Shown piece after piece: positions 8,701 to 16,489 of a stretch of DNA of 64,000 bases. The stretch's first letter is position 1, and each line of letters opens with the position of its first letter. The stretch is taken from positions 124,001 through 188,000 of the forward strand of contig CAJUFE010000001.1 of assembly GCA_910585635.1 (NCBI GenBank), in the 5' to 3' direction. The position numbers were made by a program, and so were the translations under genes. Origin of the DNA: an uncultured Lachnospiraceae bacterium. Its GTDB lineage: Bacteria > Bacillota > Clostridia > Lachnospirales > Lachnospiraceae. Under the pieces are notes generated by a model, which was given only the letters and a program-made list of their open reading frames with translations, was not told the DNA's origin and made no database searches.

Positions 8701-9840
8701 ATGAAAAAAGAGATCGTGGGCGCAGCCTGCGCCCTTGCGGCCGCTGTGGCGGCCATCGCATCCTTCCCGGCCCACGCGGCCGCAGGCTGGGAGATGTCGG
8801 AGGACGGGAAGCACTGGATGTATTATGATGACTGGGATGAGCCCATGACCGACACCTGGATCGAGCTGGAGGGGAAGACCTACTACCTGGATACCAAGGG
8901 CTACATGAAGACCGGATGGGTGACGGATAAGGAGAGCGGAAATAAATACTATATGGGCGAGGACGGCGCCATGTGCTACAATATGTTCGCTCCTAACGGC
9001 AGCTATGTAGGGCATGACGGCGCACAGGTGGCTTCCTATGACAAATACCGGAAGGCGGTAAAGTCGGAGGTGTCGAAGGCGGCGAAAAAGTCCGGGAAGG
9101 CCGGAAAGAAGAAGTCCGGCGGCGCACAGAACAGCTTTGGCTCCTCTGGCAGTCCTGCCGGTACAGGCGGCGTACAGACCCAGTCGTACTTCGCTCTGAC
9201 CGACTTAAACCAGGACGGCTACCGCGATCTGGTGGTCATGGAAGGCCCTGCGGAGGCCGCTGGCGGTTTTTTCGGCTCGGCAGGCAGCATGTATCCGGCT
9301 GTGGGGGTCGGGAACGGCTATACGGGCGCTGCTGGCGCTGGAGCCGGGAATGTCTATACGGGAACTGCTGGTGTCGGGGCTGCGGATGTTCAGAATGCCA
9401 GCGACACAGCCTGGTCCCTGGGCGGCCGCCTTTTAGAGGTGGCGGTCTGGAGCCCTGAGGAAGAGAGATTCCAGCTGTCCGCCGAATTTGACTCTTCGGA
9501 TACAGAGCAGCACAGCACGCTGTACCGGGACCCGGACGGTGGCGGTGTCTGGCTGGAGATCGCCGACAGGAACGGGGACCTGCGCTTCTTCCAGATGGAA
9601 TACGATTCCACAGTCTTTGAGAACGTCTGGAGCTTTACCATGGACTTAGACGACTGGGGCGGCGCCGTATACCGCATGAACGGCGATGAGGAGGACCGGA
9701 GCGTCTGGGAGCAGTTCATCGCCCAGGCAAGGTCACGCCGGGGGAACACCCCTGTGACCGGTTACCTGCCCGCCACCGACGATAACCTGGCTGCCCAGGT
9801 GGACTTGCTGCTGACGGAAGAAGAAGGGAAGATGTGGTAG
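8701..9840 (+). CDS. Secreted protein with cell-wall-binding (choline-binding type) repeats
   Basis: ATG 8701 follows AAGGAGAG and opens a clear signal peptide (MKKE, a long Ala-rich core, cleavage near AHAAA at about 28). Residues 29-95 are Trp/Tyr/Gly wall-binding repeats (GWEMSEDGKHWMYYDD, KTYYLDTKGYMKTGW). A Lys/Ser/Gly linker follows, then a C-terminal region with a DLNQDGYRDLVV motif resembling Ca-binding FG-GAP/VCBS loops. The role is unknown. It stands alone between a terminator on each side, and two further wall-binding proteins are at 26270-29052. Confidence 0.8.
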   Translation: MKKEIVGAACALAAAVAAIASFPAHAAAGWEMSEDGKHWMYYDDWDEPMTDTWIELEGKTYYLDTKGYMKTGWVTDKESGNKYYMGEDGAMCYNMFAPNGSYVGHDGAQVASYDKYRKAVKSEVSKAAKKSGKAGKKKSGGAQNSFGSSGSPAGTGGVQTQSYFALTDLNQDGYRDLVVMEGPAEAAGGFFGSAGSMYPAVGVGNGYTGAAGAGAGNVYTGTAGVGAADVQNASDTAWSLGGRLLEVAVWSPEEERFQLSAEFDSSDTEQHSTLYRDPDGGGVWLEIADRNGDLRFFQMEYDSTVFENVWSFTMDLDDWGGAVYRMNGDEEDRSVWEQFIAQARSRRGNTPVTGYLPATDDNLAAQVDLLLTEEEGKMW

Positions 9841-9883
9841 GAAAGGGCCTTGTGCAGCTCTCGCGCGGACATCGCACGGTAAT

Positions 9884-9923
9884 GGGGAGATGCAGGAGTC
9901 CTAACGGGGAGATGCAGGAGTCC
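9884..9923. repeat. Two-copy 22-bp direct repeat
   Basis: GGGGAGATGCAGGAGTCC occurs at 9884-9901 and 9906-9923, between the wall-binding protein and its terminator. Confidence 0.6.
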
Positions 9924-9977
9924 ATAGAAAATAGAAATAAGATATCGTAGAAATAGAGATCCTACAGAGAAGTAAAG

Positions 9978-10028
9978 AGCGGCCGCATAAAGCACCAGAC
10001 CTACAGTACTTTATGCGACCGCTTTTTT
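9978..10028 (+). terminator. Strong intrinsic terminator
   Basis: A 15-bp stem with one mismatch (9978-9992 with 10009-10023, AGCGGCCGCATAAAG type) is followed by TTTTTT. It separates the wall-binding gene from the convergent toxin gene and may act in both directions. Confidence 0.9.
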
Positions 10029-10036
10029 ATGACCGA

Positions 10037-10300
10037 TCAGTTATATTTATTGTATATCTGCCCTCTATTACCGGCATCGATGACGAGAACGATCAACTTT
10101 TCATTGTTGACAGTATAGATGACCCTATAGTCACCAACACGTAAGCGGTACATCCCTTTGCTTCTTTGGCCTTTTAGCTGCTTGATATCATTTCCGTCCG
10201 GCAATCGATAGATCGCCTTTAAGACTCGTTCCTTCTCAGGCTTCGGAAGTTTCATGATAAATTTCTCGGCCAGCTTCTCAATGATGATCGTATATCTCAA
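10037..10300 (-). CDS. RelE/ParE-family toxin
   Basis: Small basic protein of 87 residues with the RelE/YoeB fold signature: RYTIIIEKLAEKF at the start, then LKGQRSKGMYRLRVGDYRVIY, the core strand pair bearing the catalytic or RNA-contacting Arg/Tyr residues. In the family it is a ribosome-dependent mRNA endonuclease or gyrase inhibitor. It starts at TTG 10300, overlapping the antitoxin stop by four bases (TTGA), so the pair is translationally coupled in antitoxin-toxin order. Confidence 0.88.
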   Translation of the reverse strand: MRYTIIIEKLAEKFIMKLPKPEKERVLKAIYRLPDGNDIKQLKGQRSKGMYRLRVGDYRVIYTVNNEKLIVLVIDAGNRGQIYNKYN

Positions 10301-10518
10301 AGCACTATCCCTTCCCGTTCAGCCAGTTCCTCGATCCTGATCCCCTCATGCTTTTCAGGATCAGGATCATTTAGATAGTCATCAACTAGTTTTTCACAGT
10401 ACAGATCGTCCTCGATCTCGTCATCAAATTGCATCCCCTGAAGGAATAGCAGGAGGTTACTGACCTTATATCCCGGCAATCGGTCAATGATCTGTTTTGC
10501 TAATTCTCGTTCATGCAT
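10297..10518 (-). CDS. Antitoxin of the RelE-type pair
   Basis: 73 residues, start chosen at ATG 10518 because AAGGAGG sits six bases before it (the frame is open further up to 10542). Acidic, with a helical N-terminus and a C-terminal tail (IRIEELAEREGIVL) of the kind that wraps the toxin. No DNA-binding motif can be named with confidence. It forms an operon with the toxin and sits alone among flagellar genes. Confidence 0.82.
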   Translation of the reverse strand: MHERELAKQIIDRLPGYKVSNLLLFLQGMQFDDEIEDDLYCEKLVDDYLNDPDPEKHEGIRIEELAEREGIVL

Positions 10519-10573
10519 TTTGTGCCTCCTTGCCTGTCTCATGCAGCTTGGCCTGATCCAATGGAGTGGAACT

Positions 10574-11476
10574 TCATAGCTTATGCCGCGGACTCTCCCG
10601 GACCTTATTGCAGGCCTTGATCAGCTCGGTCAGCATGAAGATCTTATACTTGCTCTCATAGTAGCTGAGTATCGGAGAGAGGGAATCCTTCCGTGTGACC
10701 ACATATTTGGAAGGAAGGCCGGTGAGGGCCAACGCGCACACATCTGCCGTACACTTCTTGCATTTGCAGACATTGTACTGTTCCTGGAAGCTGGCTACAT
10801 CCTGGCGGAGCATCAGCTGCTCCATCACGTTCACAAAGCGGTACTCGCCGGTCTGCAGGTTGCTGCTGATCTGACTCTTGGGGATGATCGCGTGATGGGT
10901 CTGCCCTACCGGGATCACTGGCGGGCTCATCCCATCCATCCTGGCAGGCTCGCCCGCCGCATCCGCCGCCTGCCCGTTCCCGGCCGTCCCGGCCCCACCG
11001 GCTCCTGTACCCGTGGCTCCACCGACCCCGGCAGCCATGTTCCCGGCAGTTGCTCCTGCAGCCGCGTTCCCTGCAACTGCTCCTGTAGCCATGTTCCCTG
11101 CAGCGGCATCCTCCGTCACTGACTGGCCTGAGGCGTTCCCCGCTGCTCGTCCGGCAGCATCAGCGCTCATGTCCCCGGCACTGGCGGCGTTCCCGGCTGC
11201 TGCCTGTCCGCTCCTGCCCTGTGTATCATCCTTCAGCTCCTTCGAAAGATTGCTCAAGATCTCCTGGGATAAGCGATCGTTCAGGCTGCCTTCATCCACC
11301 ACCGTGACCTTCGAGGCGGCGGGATGGGCCTGGGCCTCACCGGCCTTTTCCTGGGCAGGTCCGCCTGCGGGAGAGGGGGCCGCCCCGCTCCCATTCGCCG
11401 GGGTCTCTACCTCGGGAGAAGCGCCATTGGTCAAGAGATCCATGACGTGTGAAGTCTTATTCGTTTTTTTAGCCAT
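10574..11476 (-). CDS. Ala/Gly-rich protein with C-terminal ComFB domain
   Basis: 300 residues in three parts. A basic N-terminal peptide (MAKKTNKTSHVMDLL) is followed by a long low-complexity Ala/Gly/Thr region with imperfect GNMA/GNAA repeats (about 95-190). The C-terminal domain (about 215-300) has NVMEQLM, four Cys at 237, 239, 242 and 247, and ALALTGLPSKYVVT. That domain matches the late-competence ComFB family, some members of which bind c-di-GMP and zinc. It overlaps the ParA gene by eight bases, so the two are co-expressed. I infer it is the ParA partner or cargo adaptor. Confidence 0.75.
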   Translation of the reverse strand: MAKKTNKTSHVMDLLTNGASPEVETPANGSGAAPSPAGGPAQEKAGEAQAHPAASKVTVVDEGSLNDRLSQEILSNLSKELKDDTQGRSGQAAAGNAASAGDMSADAAGRAAGNASGQSVTEDAAAGNMATGAVAGNAAAGATAGNMAAGVGGATGTGAGGAGTAGNGQAADAAGEPARMDGMSPPVIPVGQTHHAIIPKSQISSNLQTGEYRFVNVMEQLMLRQDVASFQEQYNVCKCKKCTADVCALALTGLPSKYVVTRKDSLSPILSYYESKYKIFMLTELIKACNKVRESPRHKL

Positions 11477-12254
11477 TTTGTGTTACCTCCTTTAAATGGA
11501 TATCCGGCGCGATCTCGTCAAGAAAAGCCAGATAATCCTTCACCGCTGACGAGCGGGGATTGTATGAGAAAATGCTCTCGCCATGAGCTGGGGCCTCTGC
11601 TACCGCGACCCCGGAGCGGATCTTTGTCTGGAATACCTTTGTGTTGATCTGACTGGCCAGCTGCTGGGCCATCTCCAGTACATCCCGGGAGAGAAGGGTA
11701 CGCCCGTTGAAGCGGTTCAGCAGGATCCCCAGGACCTTTAGATCAGGGTTCACCCGTTCCTGGACCGACTCGATCGTCTCCTTTAGCTGGGCGAGGCCTA
11801 CCAGGCTCAGGATATCCGACGCCATAGGGATGATCAGGAAATCCGAGACCGAATATGCATTGACCGTCAACAGGTTCAAGGCGGGCGGTGTGTCGATGAC
11901 CACATAATCATACTGGTCCACGATCGGCGCGATCGCGTTCTTCAAGATATATTCCCGGTCCGTCTGCACCCTTTCGAACCCGTTGCTGCTAAGGGAGATG
12001 TCGGAGATCAGCAGATCGCCGTACTCGCTCTTAAAAAGCGCCTCCTGGGCCGGGACTGTGCCGTTGAGCACATCCAGCACCGTGTAGCGGTGATCGTTGC
12101 CCGAGCCAAGGCAGAAGCCTAAGTTCCCCTGGGGATCCAGATCTATCCCTAAGACCTTCTTGCCTGCCAGGGCGATCCCGGAGGCCAATGCTGCGGATGT
12201 AGTGGTCTTGCCCACGCCGCCCTTCTGGTTTGAAACTGTGATGATAGTAGACAA
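11469..12254 (-). CDS. ParA/Soj-family ATPase
   Basis: 261 residues with the deviant Walker A motif KGGVGKTTTS (11-20), the DLDPQGN box (38-44), and Walker B VVIDTPP near 117. Members polymerise or form gradients on the nucleoid to position DNA or protein cargo. There is no ParB and no parS-like array, and the protein lacks FlhG-type context, so it is an orphan of the ParC/PpfA/McdA kind. The start follows TTGGAGG. The partner gene is the ComFB protein that overlaps its 3' end. Confidence 0.92.
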   Translation of the reverse strand: MSTIITVSNQKGGVGKTTTSAALASGIALAGKKVLGIDLDPQGNLGFCLGSGNDHRYTVLDVLNGTVPAQEALFKSEYGDLLISDISLSSNGFERVQTDREYILKNAIAPIVDQYDYVVIDTPPALNLLTVNAYSVSDFLIIPMASDILSLVGLAQLKETIESVQERVNPDLKVLGILLNRFNGRTLLSRDVLEMAQQLASQINTKVFQTKIRSGVAVAEAPAHGESIFSYNPRSSAVKDYLAFLDEIAPDIHLKEVTQNG

Positions 12255-12299
12255 AGCTGTACCTCCAATTGCAAAAAGTAAAAATGATTTTTTCAGATA

Positions 12300-12327
12300 T
12301 TATCTTTATTATATAATATGTCGATAA
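12300..12327 (+). promoter_or_regulatory. Candidate sigma-28 promoter of fliD
   Basis: TTAT at 12300-12303, 16-base spacer, GTCGATAA at 12320-12327. The -10 matches the sigma-28 GCCGATAA consensus at seven of eight positions, and the -35 matches that found before flgM and flagellin 1. Confidence 0.6.
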
Positions 12328-12330
12328 ATA

Positions 12331-12359
12331 AGTATAGATTAAAAAATGATTTTTTTCAA
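12331..12359 (-). promoter_or_regulatory. Candidate sigma-A promoter of the parA-like operon
   Basis: On the minus strand TTGAAA (12359-12354), a 17-base spacer and TATACT (12336-12331) stand about 75 bases before the ParA start. Confidence 0.6.
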
Positions 12360-12621
12360 GGTATTTACAGTATGGGCTGCGGCCCGTGCGTGCACAGGAT
12401 CGGCATCGATCAGTATCCGTCCGTATCTCTCAGTATCGATCTGGATGGGAGCTGGCCGCCCTTGTCCGGGCAGGGAGACCTGCCGGATGAGAGCGGAAGA
12501 TGCACAAGATCAGATCCTGACAGGATAAGGACCGACAGCAGAAGGAGCTGCGACGGGCGGTCCTCAAGCTGATACATGTGCGGACTACAGCCTGTATGCT
12601 GAAAGAAAGGAGATAAAGACA

Positions 12622-15291
12622 TTGGCAAGTTTATCATCAACTTCCGTATCCAGCTCGACCAGCAGTCTGGGTAATACATCCTTACGAGGCTTCGGCGGTA
12701 TGGCTTCCGGCATCGACCGTGATTCCATCGTCGAGCAGATGACCCTGGGTACCAGGACCAAGATCGCCAACCAGCAGAAGCAGTACACCAAGCTCCAGTG
12801 GAAGCAGGAGGCATACCGGAGCTTGAGCGATAAGATCATCGACTGGCAGGATAAGTATTCCAGCTATTCCTCCTCCAGCAGTTTGAAGGATGCCTACACC
12901 TTTGCGCGGAATGTGATCACCTTACATGGGAAAGAGGAGTCCACCAAGTTCGTCAAGGCCACGGGGACGTCCCAGTTTGTGGATAATGTGGCGATCACTG
13001 GGGTGAAGCAGCTGGCGACCTCATCGGTGCAGCAGTCGGGCAAGCATGTGAGCACTACAGGACTGCAGACCGGGCTGAAAGACCTGGGGCAGGCCTTTTA
13101 TTCCTCCAATCTGGAAGGCACGAAGCTTACTTTCGGTACAGAATCCTTTAAAGATGGTAAGTTTGCAGGTTATGTGAATACGGTGAGTTTCACATTACCC
13201 GGCAGCTATACGGTCAAAAATGCAGATGGCACCACGACCACAAAGACCATCGATTATTGCCCTACGAAGGAAGATGGGACCTTAGATGAAGCTAAGATGG
13301 CGGAGATCGCGGACCATCTGACGAAGGCCCTGCAGGAAGCTGACCTCAAATCCGGCGAGGTCAACATATCTGAGCATTTCAGCTTTGAATATGATGCTGG
13401 AGCACAGAGGATCGTACTCAAAGATGATGGAGAGCTCGCTAAAAATAACATCAAGCTGGATCATCTTTCCTCCGCTCTGGATGCTTTAGGTTATAATACC
13501 CCTCAGGTGGATGACGACACGAAGGGAAAAGGGATCGATCTGACTGAAGCGAATCTGAAGAGCCTTGAGAAAAACGAGACGTTTGCAGAAAGCGCGATCG
13601 CCACATCGAACGCGATGGATTTCATGACCGGGAAAAAGCTCACCTTCAAATATGACGGCAGCCAGAAGGATATCACCATGATCACCGATGCGGAAAAGGA
13701 GATCATGAAAGATCCGGCGAAGCTGGAAGAGGCGCTCAAAAAGCAGATGGGCAATGCATTTGATGCATTGACGGATAAGAGCGACAAGGCACTGCAGATG
13801 GAATATCTGAAGAACAACCTCCAGAAGCGTCTTGACCAGGCCTTTGGACAGGGTGCTGTCACAGCAGAGGTAGGCACGGAAGGTCTGACCTTTAAGACAA
13901 AGGATGATTCCACCGTTTCCGTCACTTCCAATGACAATGATCTGTTGCGGAACTTAAAGCTCCAGAATGGCGCTTCCAGCAAGGTGAACATAAACGGTAC
14001 TTTGAACCAGGCGGCGATCGGAGGGAACTATGGCGCGGACGATCCCTTAGACCTTGAGATCAACGGTGTCAAGATCGAAGGCCTTACAGGCAAGAGTACG
14101 ATCAGTGATATCCTGTCAAAGATCAACGCCAATAAGGAAGTCGGTGTGAAGGCCACATACGTGGAGTCCACAGGCAGGTTCATGCTGGTATCCTCTGAGA
14201 CTGGGGCAGGGAGGCAGATCACTCTGGATTCAGACTTGGCCAAAGATCTTTTCGGCGAGAAAGATGCCGCTGGGAATTATCAGCCAGGCGGTTTTACAGA
14301 GGGACAGAACGCCATCATCGATGTCAGCTATGGTAATGGCACGACGGTCACGCTGAACCGGTCCTCTAATACATTTGATCTGGAGGGCTTGAACGTCACG
14401 GTGTCCGGTGTGTTCGGCGGTGAGTGGATCAGCGGGGACGATCTTTCCGGGAAGACAGTAACAGAGCTTGAAGCGAAATATGGAAAAGATAATGTCGTGA
14501 TGAACGAGGATGGTACGGTTGCAAAGGTTTGGAACGCTAATTCGTCTGCTGCCGTTACCTTCAGCGCCAAAGCCGACGTAGACGGCGTGACCGAGAAGGT
14601 CAAGAGTTTCATCGAGGACTTCAACGCCCTGGTCACGGAGATCAATAAGCAGGTCACCACTCGTCCGGACAGCGACTACGAGCCGCTGACCAATGAGCAG
14701 AAGGATGAGATGGATGAGACCTCCATCGAGAACTGGGAGAAGAAAGCTAAGGAAGGCCTCCTGTATGGTGATTCCACGATCCGTGACTTGAGTACAGATG
14801 TTCAGAGCATCTTCGTCAAGATGATGAACAACGGGGCCAGCTATGAGGACTTAAAGAAGATCGGGATCACCTACTCCGAGGACTACACCGACGGCGGTAC
14901 CTTGGTCTTTGACGAGGCTACCTTCCGTTCCGCTATGGAGAGCGACCCAGATCTGGTGTCCAACATCTTCACCGGCGGCGGGGATGTATCCAAGGGGATG
15001 ATCGATACGATCTATGATACCTTGTCTCCCTACGCGACCCGGTACGCATCGGATAACAACGGGAAGTCCTATGGCTCCCTGATCGATATCGCAGGTTCCG
15101 AAAAGAAGCCGACCACGCTGATCAAGAACCAGATCTACGAACAGCTCAAGCAGATGCAGGAGACGATCGACAGCTTAAAGGATCGGTTATCCACAGAAGA
15201 GCAGCGTTATATCAATCAGTTCACGACCATGGAGACCTTGATCAATAAGTTCAACACCCAGTCCAGTTATCTTTCTCAGCTGACCGGCTGA
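12622..15291 (+). CDS. fliD: Flagellar filament cap protein FliD (unusually long)
   Basis: Caps the growing filament and helps flagellin fold at the tip. The N-terminal signature RGFGGMASGIDRDSIVEQM and the C-terminal coiled-coil end (INQFTTMETLINKFNTQSSYL) are typical. At 889 residues it is much longer than the usual 450-550; the extra length lies in the middle (about 130-560), the part exposed at the tip. The start is TTG 12622, with AAAGGAGA nine bases upstream. It is followed by fliS and a FliT-like gene, the usual order. Confidence 0.93.
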   Translation: MASLSSTSVSSSTSSLGNTSLRGFGGMASGIDRDSIVEQMTLGTRTKIANQQKQYTKLQWKQEAYRSLSDKIIDWQDKYSSYSSSSSLKDAYTFARNVITLHGKEESTKFVKATGTSQFVDNVAITGVKQLATSSVQQSGKHVSTTGLQTGLKDLGQAFYSSNLEGTKLTFGTESFKDGKFAGYVNTVSFTLPGSYTVKNADGTTTTKTIDYCPTKEDGTLDEAKMAEIADHLTKALQEADLKSGEVNISEHFSFEYDAGAQRIVLKDDGELAKNNIKLDHLSSALDALGYNTPQVDDDTKGKGIDLTEANLKSLEKNETFAESAIATSNAMDFMTGKKLTFKYDGSQKDITMITDAEKEIMKDPAKLEEALKKQMGNAFDALTDKSDKALQMEYLKNNLQKRLDQAFGQGAVTAEVGTEGLTFKTKDDSTVSVTSNDNDLLRNLKLQNGASSKVNINGTLNQAAIGGNYGADDPLDLEINGVKIEGLTGKSTISDILSKINANKEVGVKATYVESTGRFMLVSSETGAGRQITLDSDLAKDLFGEKDAAGNYQPGGFTEGQNAIIDVSYGNGTTVTLNRSSNTFDLEGLNVTVSGVFGGEWISGDDLSGKTVTELEAKYGKDNVVMNEDGTVAKVWNANSSAAVTFSAKADVDGVTEKVKSFIEDFNALVTEINKQVTTRPDSDYEPLTNEQKDEMDETSIENWEKKAKEGLLYGDSTIRDLSTDVQSIFVKMMNNGASYEDLKKIGITYSEDYTDGGTLVFDEATFRSAMESDPDLVSNIFTGGGDVSKGMIDTIYDTLSPYATRYASDNNGKSYGSLIDIAGSEKKPTTLIKNQIYEQLKQMQETIDSLKDRLSTEEQRYINQFTTMETLINKFNTQSSYLSQLTG

Positions 15292-15570
15292 TCCGTGAGC
15301 CACTGTCAGAGACCATCCGCTGGTCCTCAGCTCATATAAAGGATCTATCTTGGGGAAGCATCTGGGGGAAGCGCCGCTGCCGTCTTGGCATGGCAGAGAG
15401 TTTCTGTAAGCCTGAAAAGGCAGCGGCATCCTCCAGGCGTATTTTGTTGGACCTGGAAGCTGTATCCAGAGAAAGATAAGAAAGAGACAAGGAGACCGAT
15501 CATTTGCCGATCTTATCGGCATATGCAGCCGAATGGCTGGATGAACACATTATAGTTAGGAAGGGATCAG
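15292..15570 (+). other. fliD-fliS spacer with two inverted repeats
   Basis: No gene seen. GCCGCTGCC at 15373-15381 pairs with GGCAGCGGC at 15419-15427, and the palindrome GCCGATCTTATCGGC lies at 15503-15517. The latter contains GCCGATAA on the minus strand, but no -35 match is present on either strand, so I do not call a promoter. Confidence 0.4.
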
Positions 15571-15975
15571 ATGAACGGATATAGTCAGTATAAGGAAAAA
15601 AGCATTTATTCTATGTCAGGGCCGGAGCTGTTGCTGCTCCTGTTTGATGAGACGATCAAGCGTCTGACGAGGGCAGAACAGTCTCTGAAAGACGGAAATT
15701 ATGATGATTTTGAGGATTGTCTGAGAAGGGTGACCAGGATCGTCCGCTACCTGATCGACATCCTGGATATGCAGTATCCGATCAGCTGGGATCTTCGCCG
15801 GATCTACGATTACCTGATCTACGATCTTGGCCTGGTCAGAGCGGGGAGAGAGCGGCGGTTCGATGAGATCGGGCGTATCCGCCATATCCTTTCTGAGCTC
15901 CGGGAGGCCTTTGAGGGCGCCAGCAAGAAGGTGAACGATACCCATATGGTACGGGAGAATGCCGTGAGAGGGTAG
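15571..15975 (+). CDS. fliS: Flagellin export chaperone FliS
   Basis: Cytoplasmic chaperone binding the flagellin C-terminus. 134 residues, all-helical. Recognised by YSQYKEKSIYSMSGPELLLLLFDETIKRL (split by family motifs at residues 4-32), the central RIVRYLIDILDM helix, and its place after fliD. GGAAGGGA precedes ATG 15571. FliS also antagonises FliW/CsrA circuits in Firmicutes by competing for flagellin, and fliW/csrA lie 2 kb downstream on the other strand. Confidence 0.93.
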   Translation: MNGYSQYKEKSIYSMSGPELLLLLFDETIKRLTRAEQSLKDGNYDDFEDCLRRVTRIVRYLIDILDMQYPISWDLRRIYDYLIYDLGLVRAGRERRFDEIGRIRHILSELREAFEGASKKVNDTHMVRENAVRG

Positions 15976-15991
15976 AGAAAGGTTGGCATAG

Positions 15992-16396
15992 ATGGCATTA
16001 GATATGACGATGGTCATGCGTCTCCTGCAGAGGAAGTGCAGCTCGGTCCGGGAATTGAGCAGGCTGACGAAGGAGCTAGAGGAGACATTTGCCCGCAATG
16101 ACGAGATTTCAGCATCCCTTCTCCTCCAGATGCGGCAGGAAGAGCTGGGCAAGATCGATGAATGTATGGAACAGATCTGGGAGATGGGAAAGGATGACCA
16201 GGTAGTAAGCGAAAAGCTTCGCTGGCTGGTCTTGGCTGACCCGTCCGGGGCTGTGGGGGAGAGCTTTGAAGAGAAGAAGATCTTCGAGATCCGCAAAAAG
16301 ACCCAGGCTCTGTTAGAAGAGTTAAAGACCAGCGACCAGCAGCTGAACAAGAGATTATCCGCCAGGAAGTCCCATTATAAGGCTGAGGTCGTGTAA
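15992..16396 (+). CDS. FliT-like flagellar chaperone (putative)
   Basis: 134 residues, almost entirely helical and charged (RELSRLTKELEETFARND, KKTQALLEELKTSDQQLNKRL). It follows fliS by 16 bases, where fliT lies in many genomes. FliT-type proteins chaperone FliD. Sequence similarity between family members is low, so this call rests on size, helix content and position. A terminator follows at 16416-16441. Confidence 0.6.
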   Translation: MALDMTMVMRLLQRKCSSVRELSRLTKELEETFARNDEISASLLLQMRQEELGKIDECMEQIWEMGKDDQVVSEKLRWLVLADPSGAVGESFEEKKIFEIRKKTQALLEELKTSDQQLNKRLSARKSHYKAEVV

Positions 16397-16415
16397 AGAG
16401 AAGACTGGAAAGAAA

Positions 16416-16450
16416 AGGGTGAAGGAACAGCTGTTCACCCTCTTTGTGTT
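16416..16450 (+). terminator. Intrinsic terminator after the fliD-fliS-fliT-like operon
   Basis: Stem AGGGTGAA (16416-16423) with TTCACCCT (16434-16441), 10-base loop, followed by CTTTGTGTTT. Confidence 0.8.
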
Positions 16451-16489
16451 TGGTCCTTTCAGATACAAGTGAGCTTGTGCTGGAAAGGC

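Larger units (their letters stand above)
12255..12621. other. Divergent regulatory region between parA-like gene and fliD
   Basis: AT-rich at 12270-12360, then GC-rich up to fliD. It contains back-to-back promoters (see separate entries) and a direct repeat of AAAAATGATTTTTTCA at 12280-12296 and 12342-12360, spaced 62 bases and bracketing both promoters, which could be an operator pair. The 84-codon frame at 12318-12572 looks spurious. Confidence 0.55.

Noticed and set aside
10583..11122. 179-codon plus-strand frame opposite the ComFB gene
   Set aside because: Mirror of the Ala/Gly repeat; the minus strand has the recognisable domain, ribosome site and operon overlap.
11469..12254. Calling the ParA-family ATPase FlhG (YlxH)
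   Set aside because: It is outside the fla operon, not next to flhF, and paired with a ComFB protein instead.
12318..12572. 84-codon frame before fliD
   Set aside because: Starts within the predicted fliD promoter and has no ribosome site or domain.
15503..15517. GCCGATAA on the minus strand as a sigma-28 promoter near fliS
   Set aside because: It is part of a palindrome, and no -35 box lies 15-16 bases away on either strand.
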